Positions 53,892 through 64,000 of a stretch of 64,000 bases of DNA are shown piece by piece; position 1 is the stretch's first letter; every line of letters begins with the position of its first letter. This stretch comes from Galdieria partita (Eukaryota; Rhodophyta; Bangiophyceae; Galdieriales; Galdieriaceae). The DNA lies in the NCBI GenBank assembly GCA_025991245.1, contig BQMJ01000022.1, forward strand, positions 146,501-210,500, written 5' to 3'. Under the pieces are notes generated by a model that searched no databases, was not told the DNA's origin, and saw only the letters and a program-made list of their open reading frames with translations. A program made the position numbers and the translations under genes.

Positions 53892-54623
53892 ATGATTGAT
53901 CAGCAAGACGATGTATATTACTTTTCTTTTGGAGCCAATATGAGCCCTAGTGCCTTTGGTCCAAAAGCCAAAGGAAGATATGTTCAACGAAACTGTTTTC
54001 CAAAAGAAGCTTTTCCTGCAAAACTGTCAGGTTGGAAGTAGGTATGTCACTTATCTTTTGACGCTATTAACTTTGAGAGCAGGTTGGTGTTCAACTTGAG
54101 GGGCGTACCTGGAATTGAACCCGGTTTTGGTAATATAGTTCCCGACAATAATAGTTGTGTTCATGGTGTATGTTATTTATTGAAGCAAGAAGATTTTTTG
54201 AGGTTGAGACAGTCAGAGTTCACCTATGATGTCAAGTTACTTGAAGTTGAAGAATATAATCAGAGGAAAGTGATAGCAAATGTCTTCATTGTGACGGACA
54301 AGAAGCACTTGGAACCTTGTCCGAAATGCGCAATTCCTTCCAAACGTTATCGAGATTTGCTAGTCAGTGGTGCGAAACACTGGGGTCTCGATAGCGGATA
54401 TATTGAATTTTTGGAAAGAACGCCTTATCAGAAGCCTACGATTTTCTCCAAGGCAATGTCTTTATTATTGTTTTGGTTTTTGTTTTATTTTCTTTCGTTT
54501 TTGGGAGTGCCTTTAAAGTTGCGAGGGCGTTTATTTCGTTCCATTGCTACTTGGCTTTGGAAGATTGTAGATTGGAAGAGAAAATGGTTTCACTCTCATT
54601 CTTACAACGAGGTTTTTTGGTAG
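53892..54623 (+). CDS. GGCT/AIG2-like protein with C-terminal membrane helix
   Basis: Two exons (53892-54037, 54083-54623; 45 bp intron) give 228 aa. The start YYFSFGANMSPSAFG matches the YF.YGSNM substrate loop of the gamma-glutamylcyclotransferase fold. FNLRGVPGIEPGFGNIVP and VHGVCYLLKQEDFLRL follow, and RQSEFTYDV holds the likely catalytic Glu (residue 94). GGCT and ChaC enzymes split gamma-glutamyl peptides into 5-oxoproline; plant AIG2-like proteins share the fold. Unusually, residues 173-192 (AMSLLLFWFLFYFLSFLGV) form a membrane helix with a basic Trp-rich tail, so it is probably tail-anchored. Substrate unknown. Confidence 0.8.
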
Positions 54624-55021
54624 AGGTAGTTAAGTCACTATTAAAGTTGCTTGGACATTTGATTTTCTAGCGGAAGTACTTTACTTCTTTTGTATCCCCT
54701 TAGAACGGCTTACTTTTCATTTGTTGTAAGCAACATGATGCTGAGCAAAGCATTCATTTATTAGTCAGTTAGATATCCCATATCGTAAGGAATTGGATAT
54801 TATTTCGTTTATAAGGAGGTTGGACAGTAAACGTCGTCAAGAGTCATTTTCTCGACTATCATTTTATACCTTTCAAATGTTAGATGTAAACTATGGAATT
54901 CATAACAAGTATTTCTTTTTGAAAATCTTTGTGAAATTATGGTTATGATACATATAAGAAAATAGAATTCCATCAAGGGCGTTCGAGACAACTTTGGACT
55001 CGATCACTCAATTATTTCAAA
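54624..55021. other. Intergenic region
   Basis: About 400 bases between the GGCT-like gene and leucyl aminopeptidase, on the same strand. No frame, repeat or RNA gene recognised. Confidence 0.4.
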
Positions 55022-56875
55022 ATGAATCCTGTCGCATTTGTTTTGGGTCGTTGGTTGTTTGGTGGCTGTTGCTTTTGCAAGGCGACTCCTTTTCAACTTT
55101 CCCGTCCAGTCAACCATTTGTATCTATATTCAAATAGATATTCTCATAATTCAAGTAGGAGAGCTTCATTGGGTCGAAGAAACATATCTTTAGCACCCAT
55201 AATCATGGCAGCTTATCGAGAAGAACCAAGCAACTTTATTGTAAAAAATAGATCAAGGTTTCTGAAATATTTTTCAGACACCAAAGATATCAGTTTGGCA
55301 ACTAACATAGACGTCCTTGTTAAAGAAGACCTGGAAAAATATTTAGAATCTCAATCTTCCTCCTTAAGAGCTTGGCTTCATTCCAATTCTTTTGTCCCGT
55401 GCAAAGGAAAGGAGACGAACTGGATCGCTGTACCTTCCGAAAACTTTCCAGGAAAGATAGAAAAACTTGTGGTTGTTTTGGGTGACGGTAGCAGTTTTGG
55501 AGGTTGTCGTTGGATGGGATTTGCTTGTCTTCCTACTGGAGCCCCTGCAGGTTTATACAAGTTAGGATTTGTATCCGAGAAAGTAGTTGAACAAGGGTTC
55601 ACATCAACACGTGCTGCCTTTGCTTGGGCCTTGGGTGCCTATACTTTTCCAATCTATAAAGGAACTAGCGGAGGAAAGGATAATTCTGTCGTTTCCGAGA
55701 GGACACCAGACCCTGCCTTTTTGCCAGTTCTTATATGGCCAAGTGATTGTGACAGAAGCCTAGTAGAATCTTGTGCTTCTGCAACTTTTTTGGTTCGAGA
55801 TATGATTTCCACACCAGCAGAAGATATGGGGCCTGCTGCAGTCGAAAATACTGCTCGTCTTTTGGCTGAAGAATATCCAGGAGCTACTGTGCGTTCTGTC
55901 ATTGATGAAGCTTTGATCAAGGAGAATTTCCCACAAATCTACATGGTTGGTCGCGGTGCTAGCAATAGGAATCGAGCTAGGCTTATTGAACTTGTTGCTG
56001 GGGAACCCAATCAACCAACTGTTTGTTTACTAGGAAAAGGAGTTTCATTTGATAGTGGTGGATTGGATATCAAATCCGCTTCAGGTATGAGATTGATGAA
56101 GAAAGATATGGGTGGAGCTGCTCATGCTCTGGGAGTTGCTTCAATGATATTGTCTTCCAAGTATGTTTTACAGACTGTATGGTTTGAAAACTCATATTTC
56201 CTTTAGACTTCCTATTCATTTGCGTGTTATTATTTCTGCAGTTGAAAATGCCGTAGATGGAGAATCCTATCGACCTGGTGATATTATAAAAGCGCGAAAC
56301 GGTTTGACTACGGAGGTTTGCAACACGGATGCGGAAGGTCGTTTAATCCTTGCAGATGCTCTCGTGTATGGATGTGAATTTTCACCACAACTCATTGTTG
56401 ACTTTGCAACGCTTACTGGTGCAGCAAGAGTAGCACTTGGGACAGATGTAGCAGTTTTCTTTAGTAATAATGATCAATTTGCAGAGAAACTTGGTGAAGC
56501 TGCTTTTCAAGTAGATGATCCCGTTTGGAGATTACCCTTATATTCTGGATATCGTTCACAACTGGACTCGAAACTTGCAGACTTGAAGAATATAGGTAAG
56601 CATCTCTATTGGTTGAATGAGAATTTTATGAAACGAATCATAATGACTTTTTAGGAGAAGGTAGTGCTGGAGGCTATGGAGGTGCTATTTTAGCAGCTTT
56701 GTATTTGAAAGAGTTTGTTTCTTGTTCTATTCCTTGGATTCATTTTGATATTATGGCGTATAACGTTGCTTCCAAACCTGGTAAACCAGAAGGTGGTGAA
56801 GCTATGGGAATGCGTGCCGTATTTCGTTTACTTCAAAGCAAATATGGAAGTGCAAGTCATCCAGGAATGATATAA
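55022..56875 (+). CDS. Leucyl aminopeptidase, M17 family (organellar form)
   Basis: Three exons (55022-56160, 56207-56595, 56655-56875) give 582 aa. A Ser/Arg-rich leader of about 70 residues looks like a transit peptide. The catalytic domain has LLGKGVSFDSGGLDIKS, MKKDMGGAAHAL, the M17 signature NTDAEGRLILADAL, DFATLTGAARVALG and, near the end, GGEAMGMRAVFRLL. These hold the two-metal site and substrate Lys/Arg residues. M17 enzymes form hexamers and remove N-terminal residues; plant LAPs are plastid proteins with chaperone activity. Identification is firm; location is inferred. Confidence 0.95.
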
Positions 56876-57251
56876 GTGGTGGTAGATTGCTTTTTAACAG
56901 TACAAGTTGGTTTGAAGATACCATTCACCGTTCCAAGTTACGTTCCAAATAAATCAAGTTGAAAGGAGAAAGTTTGTGTGTATCGTAACAAAGTACTTAT
57001 GAGAGTTGAGGATCTCAAGTTAATCTAAATAACACCATTGTCTCTTTTTCGTACTCTATAAAGAGTGTCCGTCTATAGAGTCATGAAGAAAGATTACAAC
57101 ATAGAGAAGAGAAACATCTATCTTTTAGCAATTCTTGAAAAGAACAAACAAGGATTGACTTGTTCCAGTGCCGAATGCTTTTGTCAACTGAAGAGGCAAC
57201 TTCTATATTGTGCCGAGTGGACGAGTGGACAATCCTTTACAATAAGAGCTA

Positions 57252-57590
57252 CTATTGACAAGGAGGTCTTTCATATTTCTCCAGTGATTTCCGCAACTCA
57301 GCTACAAAAGGCGCGTAACTTGTTTCAATTCTTTCCAATTTGTTTTTCAGAAATACTTACCAATTGTAGAGTCCTTTCTCTTTATTTCTTCTCTTGCTGT
57401 CTGAAATAGAACCGATATATTATACAATAAAATTTCCTTTTCTGTTTGTAATCTTGCTCTCTCAGAGTCGATTCTTGAAACTTCCTGTTTTAGTATCTCT
57501 GGAATATCAACAGTAAACACATAAACGCACACAAAGTGCAAGTTTTTGTACTCACCATAGTCGTCTCGAATCTTTTCGCTCTTCTCCATC
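57252..57590 (-). CDS. Small coiled-coil protein, three exons, unknown
   Basis: Three tiny exons (57590-57557, 57498-57361, 57301-57252) join in phase to 73 aa: MEKSEKIRDDYE, then SRIDSERARLQTEKEILLYN, TAREEIKRKDSTIAELRKSL and a short tail. It is almost all amphipathic helix with heptad-like spacing, so a coiled coil. The introns (58 and 59 bp, GTGAGT and GTAAGT donors) are typical for this genome and all keep the frame, which is strong evidence for a gene despite the size. Family not identified; a subunit of a helical assembly is a guess. Confidence 0.6.
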
Positions 57591-58770
57591 GATTCAAAAT
57601 GGCACACAGTCAATGCCTTTTCTGAGGAAAGCTTTCTCAATAGAAAAAGACGACGTATTGGATGGAACTTTGATGACTGTCGTTACAGCATAATTGTCGT
57701 GGATTTATTTATTCATAGTGGGAAGGTTATACAGACTCCATAATGTTGCATATTTTTCATAAAACTATAAATACTTTCTAGTGAAGATAAAGCATACAAT
57801 TGCTAAAAAGGTAGTCTACAAATAGTTCAAACACTCCAAAATAGACCTACTTCATCAAAATTCTCGTCATTTTTCAACAGGATTCTTCCTCAATATTTAT
57901 CAAACTGTCCAAAAAAACAGCTTGCAATCACCCGATGCAACTGGTATCGAATTCCTAATCAAATAATGGCTCTTTGTTCATTCCAATGTTCAATACAAAC
58001 CGCAATTTAATAAGAACTCTTCATGTTGCTTTCTTATAGGGTGGAGTGAACGTTTGCCACTGTTTACAATCACTATCTGACAGCCACTATCACAGAATGT
58101 AAAATAGAGTGAATGATAAAATCTAACGCAATTCAAAGGATTCTCTGCAAGTAAGCGAGACTATTAGCATTGTCTATCCCTGAAAAACAATTTCATTCTG
58201 TGGTTTCCATATCGTTCAAAGCAACATTTCTCTGTGACATCATTTGAAATATCAATGTCCCATGTACAACTAGTCTCTTCTATCAAAAGCACGAAAATTT
58301 CATTATACAAATTGAAATGTCATCAAGATGATTTTATTATCTTTCATTGAATGACACAAAAGAATGCTGTTTACTTGATTGCCACATTTGTTATTCGACC
58401 AGAGCAAACCAGAAGCAACAGTAGTATGTTTCACTCCAAAGAACAGACAAGTATCTCCAAAAGGACATTGTGGTCCATACTTGTATAAAGACAATATATA
58501 AAATAAAAAACAGTCTCACGTTCACTGCTTTTTCACGGTTATAGCCATAAAGTCACATAAGCACCGTGGTTAGACAGAGCCTTTTCTCCTTTTGAGTATA
58601 CTTCAGCGAAAGAACTGCCTTTCAGCAAAGTTATTTTCAAAGTGGCCTCAAGTTGGTTTACGTAGAATATATGAAATTCACTAAAACTTCACAAAAATGC
58701 ACAACGCTTTCTTATCATTTGTGGTCCAAAAGTTGTCATTCCGTCGCCTTTCACTAACCTCTTGAGAATC
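57591..58770. other. Intergenic region
   Basis: About 1.2 kb, AT-rich, at the start of the gene-poor right flank. The few short frames have no family resemblance or splice support, and no RNA gene was recognised. Confidence 0.4.
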
Positions 58771-58809
58771 ATGAAGTATGTAAATTTTTCTACAAAGTTC
58801 CGAGTCAAA

Positions 58810-59672
58810 ATGACCAATATACCTCCACCACCTTATGAAACTGTTCCTCTGGGAGTTGATCACTTTGCCTACAAACAACTCACCGTAGGAATACTTCGGG
58901 ATGAGGAGTTGGAGTTTGTCACCATCGAGAAACTTTGGTTACCACTGGAACCAAGAATAAACGAGTTTCGTTGGTACGTACTGCAAACAGTTCTAAAAGA
59001 TATTTTACATAAATACGGAAACACGAGATATCTGATATATTATTCATAGCCAATCACTGGTCCTTGATTTGATTCTTTGAGAAAACTAAAGAAAGATTGG
59101 ATAGGGCACTGAAGAGTACGTTTCTCGGCAAACCATCCTGGAGAGTTAATCTAAATAGATGGTGTCCTTTTTGGTTCAGTTTCAACACCCATGAATTGTG
59201 GGATCCAAACAGCAAAAAGCCTTTGAGAGTACTTCATACTGACGAAACTTTATCAGATCTTTTGACTGAGCATATAAAGGCACCAAGAAGAGTCTTTTTC
59301 TTTTTAGAGGAGTTGAAAACCCAACGTCAGTGGAAGCCCAAGGTATGCAGATATCCGTGCTTCACTCTGTGGTATTATTCAAATCAGTTCCAATCAAAAC
59401 AGGTTTCTTACAAAGTTCATAGTACACTTGAAACTACTAATACGAATCATCATACAAACTCTGACAAGCAAGCGGACGAAGAAAAAATGCTGATGACGAT
59501 GGCCAACTGGGACAGCAACTTTGAGACAAAATGCCAAAGTGTTTCTTATGCGATTATTCCTTTTACTTGTCCAGTTCTAGTGCCAATATTTCTACCAGTT
59601 TATACTCTTCCTGGAATGAATTCTGGTGTCTTAGATACAATAAGATATGGGACAAGTTCTGGAAGCAGTTAG
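58810..59672 (+). CDS. Possible three-exon gene, unknown product
   Basis: Candidate exons 58810-58973, 59105-59342 and 59388-59672 join in phase to 228 aa, beginning MTNIPPPPYETVPLGVDHF. The middle exon reads LKSTFLGKPSWRVNLNRW and PLRVLHTDETLSDLL, which hints at a ubiquitin-like strand-helix pattern but is not a match I can name. Intron 1 would be 131 bp, longer than the local norm, with a GTACGT donor and ATAG acceptor; intron 2 is a standard 45 bp. An ATG at 58771 is also in frame. Could be a fast-evolving gene or a decayed one. Confidence 0.35.
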
Positions 59673-62600
59673 TTGCAGTATAACGAGTATTTGTGCCATT
59701 TGTTCCTTAAGGTTGACGTTATTAGTTGGCTTCTTTACATGAATAAAAGTATTCAATTTTGTGTTGCAATTGCACATTCGTTTCGTGCCTATCTCTCCAC
59801 TATAAACGCTCTTTAAAACATTTATTCGAACTTGGTTTCTTCAAAGACGTTCTACTCTATACAAATCTCTTGAAAGAAAACTTTCAGTAACCAAATAATG
59901 AATGCCTTTATTAAGAAAACGAATTCCAAGAAGCAGCTTCTCTAGACTTATTGAAAAAAGTTAAAGTGCTGTTCTTAAATGAGATTTATGATTATTAGGA
60001 TCTCAGTGGAATAACCTCTTTTATCTTTCCATTCTTGACAAGAAAAGAACCATTTCGGAATATCCCAGTTTGAAAGATTTCTGAAATGGTGTTGCTGAGC
60101 TTTGACAGTACCAAGTGGTACTTGTGGTTTGTTCGACGCAATATGGGTAGTATTATGGAATAAGATAAATCATGAAATACTACAACAGCGCACTAATCTA
60201 GAATTATCTGGTTGCTTTGCAATGGACTATGTTCGAACCTCCCAAGAGAAAAACGCTTTTCTCGAGAGCACCATTCAGTCACAAAGTAGACAAAACATTC
60301 TCCTTACAGCATTTGTCACTTTTTGATTCAGTTCCTTGACTTGTTAACGTCAAGTTGCGAATTCGTTACTCTATGCTTTGCGGTTCAATAGGACCTGAAA
60401 TGTGCAAAGTAAGAATACCAAAGGAAACAAATGCAGTGTTTTCTCTGTAAAGTTTTAATGAAAAAGACGACAGAGTTACAAGTTTTCCCTGTGACTTCTC
60501 TCAAATATTGAAAAAGGTAATTTCTAATCACTCAGTCACATTTTAATATATCCCTAATCTAAACTTTGCAGTTGCTCGTGTGATTGCATGTATCTACACT
60601 GTAATCAAGATTCTGAAGAAAGTTGACGTTCCATTTTTCACAAGTTATGAATGCATTGTGACGACTAATACCACATCCTTTAGATTACCAACTCGAGTTA
60701 CAAAGGGAACAGGAAGAAATCAAAAGGGCAACTTGTCCAAAACGCAATGCGCTTCCAAACCCCCAAGCAATGGCTCAAAGGTTACTTTGAGTATATATAA
60801 AGCTAGTACCTGGACTGACTCTCGATTCTGGTTCCCTCGGAGTTTCTCTGACGAACAAGACAGAAGCATCTGGAACAGTTCTATTAAAACTCTACTCCCA
60901 TGAAAACTCTCAACGTTGGCTATTGTCCACATATATACTAAAACGCAACGCCACAACTCAAAGTTGGAAAAAAAATCTGTTGTACAACTTGGACACATAT
61001 TAGCTGGTCAAGAACTGAAACAGTTATAAAACTTTATCTAATTCCCAGTCAACTAGCTCATAGATTGCAACTTTGGTGCTTTCAAGTCGGTCAACGCAAG
61101 GTTGAAAGCTGCCACCATCACCGGACGTCTGGCAAAGCAATCTTAGAAATATCTGGACCAGTGGATTGTGTTAATGTCTTTAGAAACTGTTTGCAATTTA
61201 CAGGATTGTGAATATTTTGTTTCCAGATTCAAGAATTCTTAGACATATTAGTCAGTACGATTGGCAACTCTTCTGTGAAAATTTGACAATAAAACTCAAA
61301 GCAGATGGCAGCCCATGCAAAGACAACATATGACTTCCTTGTTTTTCTACATCTTTTCGAGTTCACTGTTTCTTTCCCATTTAGATTCTTCACAATTGTA
61401 TGGATATATTCAATTTTATTGTTTGGAAGGCCAGGTCTGTGCAACTTGGTGGTGCATTGAATTTATTTGTAGTCTTTTCTAAAGTCTTCATTTCCCTTGT
61501 TTACAGCAACTCCTTGTTGAGATGTTTATATTTGAATTATTTCATTCCTAGTCGTGCACTTGAAACTCATTGTCATTTTACAGCAAGTCTGCAAATTTTT
61601 TATTCAATGCAATAGAAATTTGCTCTCATTGTAGTTTCTTTGGGCAATGGAGATCCATTTCTGAGAGACTGAAAAGAAGAAAACCAACCTTGAAAGTCTA
61701 CCAAGAATCTATCAACTGGATAAAGCTCAAAGCGGATCCAAAGTTTATTGTGACTGGCGTGAAGAGTTATTTCTTGAGTTACGATAGGTTTGTTTCAACA
61801 GAGTCGAATGTTTCAAGACCAAATACTTTTAAACTGAGCGAGAAGAACAAATCACTATTTTTTAGTATTCCCAAACATTTCTATCTTCAGTTGTAAAACC
61901 TCATCAGCGAATGATTTACAACTAGATCATATTTGCTGACTACGCACAAGTAGAACTGCAGGAGCCAGTTTCTCTAGAATTTGCTTTGGACAATACTCAA
62001 AGGGAAAAGTAATTTCTTTGATATCGAAGATGCCTCAGATGTTATCTTTCATAAAGCAGTTTCTTATTGTACTCTTCGAGAAATAGATTAACAGGCTATT
62101 TACATTGCGTAAAAAGAAGAGACTTTTTCTCATTTTTAACATAGCATTGTAATTTGTATTCTACTCTCGTTATTTTAGTGAAGGACCATTTATCCTTGTT
62201 CGATGCTTTTCTTTGAACTCATATCCTCGATTGGGTATTAGGTTGTTGTTTACGAATCCATATAACTTGTTTTACTATCACAAATGTGGTAATAGAGTGG
62301 TAAAAGTGCTTTCGAGAAAAGATGAATAGAGTATAGACGATTGTAGTCTTTACCATAGTTGGTTCTGTCTTTAGCCAATATTTACAAAAATGAGTAGTCA
62401 ACTATAGGCTCGAGAATTATCCAAATAAAAAGGGTGAGAAGAGACCGAGGCGATATGCTTTAAGGTAGACCAAAAGAAACGAGTTTCAGCTATTGAGCAT
62501 ATTATGTTGAACACTTTATGAATATTTACAATGTGACAAAGGATAATTCTGGGAAGTACAAGTGTCGTTTAGATTGACCATTATCTCTAAATCAAACCAA

Positions 62601-63783
62601 GGAGCCTCTTCAGTTTCATAGGGCATCGAGTTTTTTGTCAAGAAAGGATTACCGAAGGGTTGGGTGACCTGTTGGTAGACTTTGTATCTATGCACAATTG
62701 ATGTCTATTTTAGATTAGAAAATAATTGTACAGAATCTCTTGTCGCTGTTACACGGAATTGCATCAACTTTCTGTGAAGCCGTTTGAATGGAAAGAGGAA
62801 ACGAGTACAATCCTTAGAGAGCGATTTCTTTGCTCGATAATTATGAGAGGATCTAAACTTGCTTACGAAGGATAGAATACGAACAAGGGACTGTTTTGCA
62901 AAGCAACCAAATTATTATTGAATAATACTGAACAGTGAACGCCACAACTATTCAATAAAATGAATCTGATAAGAGGAAGAGTTTATGACTCTCTCGTTGA
63001 TATAACGAGTCTATTTTTCAGTTCTATTCATCTTCTTCTAATCAAGAAACTGTTTCAAGACTAGTGCATAAACCCTTAAGCCAACCTACTTTGTCATGAG
63101 CATTTTCTATTCCCCTTTCAATGACGTACAAAGTGGTTTGAGCGGAAGATTTTTCTGTTCATAGTTTCTCAAAGAGCAACGTTCCATCGTTTCCCTGTTT
63201 ATTATGAAACAACAGGACGATTGAGTAGCACCTAGAAATTTTCTGTTTTCCTCAGAACTGGACTTTATGGATCTGTTTCACACTTTGGAACAGTGTCTGA
63301 CTAACTTCATTATGATTGGGTATTGAGAAGAGGAGTAACGGTAGGAGATATGCAGTTTTGAAGAAGTAAATATCGGACTGTACAAAAACCAAAAAGACGA
63401 TGCTTCTTAATTAGGCTTTCTGATAGGGGCCACTTTCAACAAAAACAAGCAGTATTCTCACAGAGCTTGACGTATAGGTGTGAAGTTGATAATAAAGGAT
63501 GACGTGAATATGTAGCCTACTTTTTGCAGACGGAAAAGACGTTCTTAACAAAGACAGTTATGAAAAATGGTCCATCGACACATAGCTAAAGACACTCTCC
63601 AAGCAAAAGTTTTTTTAGAGACACAACTACTTTCCTATACTCGATCAATAACAACTTGAGAGTCCAAAGTGAAGTCGCTAAAGCGGAAAACGCAAGAAAA
63701 ACCCAAATATTCAAACGTCACTCCTGTTGGCACAGGAGTTTCTGCATGGCTCTTCTAAAATACCACAAACTTGTCAGTAAACA
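59673..63783. other. Gene-poor region with short frames only
   Basis: About 4.1 kb with no gene I can support. The longest frames (60102-60326, 60580-60903, 61570-61896) encode 74-108 residues, lack domains and do not splice together convincingly. No terminal repeats, long direct repeats, tRNA or rRNA were seen. Compared with the rest of the window, where gaps are mostly under 200 bp, this is a clear change of character. Confidence 0.55.
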
Positions 63784-63993
63784 CTACATTTTTAAAAAAT
63801 TTCGTAGTCCTAACATGATTCGCAACCTTTGTAAAGAATTGTCAATACCGCAACTGCGGAGAAAGTCTGTTGTAACTCCATCTAAGTCTCCTAATTGTAT
63901 GAACGAAATTTTGGGCAAACAATGTACAACTTCTTGTTCGGAAAGACCACAACGTTCTCTTAAAAAAGTATTCCAATCAAATGAAGAACTCAT
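63784..63993 (-). CDS. Small SAM-domain-like ORF at the right edge
   Basis: An ATG-started frame of 69 aa: FDWNTFLRERCGLSEQEVVHC, then FIQLGDLDGVTTDFLRSCGI and SLQRLRIMLGLRNFL. The spacing of Trp, the L..L..(V/L)T..(F/D)L...GI core and the R.(K/R)I final helix resembles a sterile alpha motif (SAM). SAM domains bind each other, RNA or lipids. It may be a complete small protein or, since it lies 7 bases from the window edge, the last exon of a longer gene. The SAM call is by pattern only. Confidence 0.5.
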   Translation of the reverse strand: MSSSFDWNTFLRERCGLSEQEVVHCLPKISFIQLGDLDGVTTDFLRSCGIDNSLQRLRIMLGLRNFLKM

Positions 63994-64000
63994 AGAACTG

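Noticed and set aside
60225-60245. GTTCGAACC, similar to a tRNA B box
   Set aside because: No matching T stem, acceptor stem or A box around it.
59673-63783. Transposon or virus-like origin for the gene-poor flank
   Set aside because: No terminal repeats, no polymerase, integrase, transposase or capsid signatures seen in any frame.

Overview
This window is nuclear DNA from a compact, intron-bearing eukaryote. The best fit is a unicellular red alga of the Galdieria type (Cyanidiophyceae). The evidence is indirect: AT-rich sequence, gene spacing of about 50-200 bp, introns almost all 40-60 bp with GT..AG ends, and no interspersed repeats. The proteins combine an organelle-type PNPase, a plastid-type anion/phosphate transporter, plastid/mitochondrial MscS, M17 aminopeptidase, EF-2, TFIIH p34, ubinuclein, PPWD1 and LSG1. 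The organism name is an inference; no rRNA, tRNA, mobile element, CRISPR array or virus-derived element was recognised.

Layout. 1-16.4 kb: an LST8-like WD40 gene running off the left edge, a secreted beta-helix protein, a half-size ABC transporter and a GNAT protein whose start codons overlap head to head, SERAC1-like lipase, RBM39-like splicing factor, ZFAND1-like AN1 protein, an OCA1-like phosphatase-fold protein, an SLC17/PHT4-type transporter and an eight-exon adenylate kinase. 16.4-30.5 kb: eIF3f, MscS channel, a doubtful membrane gene with an in-frame TGA, SNU13, Tim14/Pam18, an unknown multipass protein, LSG1, CPSF6-like, FAM210-like, PPWD1 and an unknown type I membrane protein. 30.7-42.2 kb: V-ATPase subunit e, TFIIH p34, PRKRIP1, PNPase, ubinuclein and a kinesin-12-like motor. 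42.9-57.6 kb: a G3BP-like protein, a receptor-like TKL kinase, an unknown membrane protein, EF-2, ribosomal protein eL37, a second LST8, a GGCT-like protein, leucyl aminopeptidase and a small coiled-coil protein. 57.6-64 kb is gene-poor: one uncertain three-exon gene and a small SAM-like ORF at the right edge.

The genes are mostly independent housekeeping functions. RNA processing is over-represented: RBM39, SNU13, PRKRIP1, PPWD1, CPSF6-like. Translation and ribosome biogenesis also recur: eIF3f, LSG1, EF-2, eL37. Points that stand out are two divergent LST8 paralogues about 52 kb apart, four genes whose first coding exon is only the ATG, a GC-AG intron in EF-2, overlapping or nearly overlapping neighbouring genes, a receptor-like kinase with an unrecognised ectodomain, and a gene-poor right flank. 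Exon joins are read from splice motifs, reading frame and family homology; no transcript data were used.
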